This document shows positions 63,493 to 64,000 of a stretch of DNA of 64,000 nt, piece by piece. The stretch is from positions 1 to 64,000 of the forward strand of contig JBOIBN010000003.1 of NCBI GenBank assembly GCA_050739575.1, in the 5' to 3' direction. Position numbers and translations under genes: made by a program. Within the stretch, counting starts at the first letter, position 1; each line of letters begins with the position of its first letter. The notes beneath the pieces were generated by a model that was not told where the DNA came from, did not search any database, and saw only the letters and a program-made list of their open reading frames with translations. This DNA comes from JBOIBN01 sp050739575 (GTDB lineage: Bacteria > Pseudomonadota > Gammaproteobacteria > JAKDMP01).

Positions 63493-64000
63493 GTCGGTTG
63501 CGGCTGCTTCGGACACCAGCGGTCGAAGGCCAGATGGTAGCGGATGTCGAGCGGATCGGCGACCTTGAGTGCCCCCAGCAGCACGGAATAGGGCGTAATG
63601 CCGAAGTCGCTCTGACGCATCGTGAATGTGCCGCTTGCAAGCAATTGCCGGGCGTCGAGTGAAAGCTGCGTCGTGGCGGGCAGGACGCGGGTCACGCCGT
63701 GCAGCGTGAGCGCAATCGTAATTTTGACCGCGCCTTGCGCCGTAGCGGGAGCGACGATATGCAGATGCGCCCACGGATAGCGGGCGCTGTCGAGCGCTTC
63801 CCGGCTCAACATGTGCGCGCGGATTGCCTTCCGCTGATCGGGCGTAAGCGGTTCGGCGTAAAGGCCGCCCAGGGCGGCACGGGCGGCCGGTGCATCCACC
63901 ACGAGTGCGTTGAGCGGGAAAACGATGTCCGCCTGTCCGCCGCCCTTTGCGGTAAGCGCGTAGCCGCTGAGCTGCGCGGCCTCGACTACATGAACGTGTC
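63486..64000 (-). CDS. YceI-like domain protein (5' partial)
   Basis: The frame is open to the window edge on this strand, so the N-terminus, possibly a signal peptide, is missing. The visible part contains LSGYALTAKGGGQADIVFPLNALVVDAPAAR, AHMLSREALDSARYPWAHLHIV and ITIALTLHGVTRVLPATTQLSL, with the pattern of the lipocalin-like YceI barrel. YceI proteins bind isoprenoid-type lipids in the periplasm. It is read into the 2OG oxygenase gene with a 7-bp overlap. Family assignment is moderately sure. Confidence 0.65.
   Translation of the reverse strand, partial: HVHVVEAAQLSGYALTAKGGGQADIVFPLNALVVDAPAARAALGGLYAEPLTPDQRKAIRAHMLSREALDSARYPWAHLHIVAPATAQGAVKITIALTLHGVTRVLPATTQLSLDARQLLASGTFTMRQSDFGITPYSVLLGALKVADPLDIRYHLAFDRWCPKQPQPTC

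Overview
The window looks like chromosomal DNA of a high-GC Gammaproteobacterium. The evidence is gene order: a membrane rhodanese-secB-gpsA group, a gloB/yafS-like/rnhA/dnaQ block, guaB-guaA-tadA beside mltF, proC-yggT divergent from pilT, the mlaFEDCB operon, and pstSCAB. A probable hopanoid-associated phosphorylase at the left edge, a cytochrome c4 and several pilus-retraction ATPases point away from enteric bacteria, towards the Xanthomonadales/Nevskiales/Chromatiales side. That placement is inference. No prophage, integrase, transposase or CRISPR array was seen.

Layout. 1-3515: end of a phosphorylase, a surface beta-propeller protein with a GlyGly-CTERM-like tail, and a semialdehyde dehydrogenase. 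3516-5573: a clearly AT-richer islet with two predicted lipoproteins. Its promoter has nine G in the -35/-10 spacer, and its second gene lacks a normal start codon. 5574-17528: housekeeping genes (gpsA, secB, rhodanese, EamA transporter, NRDE protein, S9 peptidase, three PilT/PilU-type ATPases, proC, yggT, an HU-like protein). 17587-21588: TerB-like protein, hydrolase, small lipoprotein, YbhB-like protein, TonB-like protein, cytochrome c4. 21854-26950: class I aldolase, mlaFEDCB and, convergent to it, mlaA. 44094-64000: tRNA-Leu, guaBA, tadA, mltF, tRNA-Ser, fabI, mltD, the gloB-dnaQ block, an antiporter, ugd, pstSCAB, a further 2OG oxygenase and a YceI-like protein.

The unusual part is 26947-43932. 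It holds four large TPR-sulfotransferases in the order A-B-(SseB-like)-B-A and a TonB-dependent receptor. It also holds a prolyl-4-hydroxylase-like enzyme with helical repeats, three further 2-oxoglutarate/Fe(II) oxygenase-like proteins, a TPR protein fused to an aspartyl/asparaginyl beta-hydroxylase domain, and a divergent sulfotransferase-like protein. TPST-like sulfotransferases plus Pro- and Asp/Asn-hydroxylase folds suggest a peptide- or protein-modifying island tied to an outer-membrane receptor. This is the best candidate here for an undescribed system; its substrate cannot be read from the sequence. Its sulfotransferase operon is translationally coupled to mlaA, linking it physically to outer-membrane lipid homeostasis.

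Several repeats sit between genes: a 275-bp MITE-like element after pstB with perfect 17-bp inverted ends, a related palindrome beside the tRNA-Leu gene, a REP-like pair after the receptor gene, and a purine/pyrimidine hairpin that supplies the first codons of tadA.
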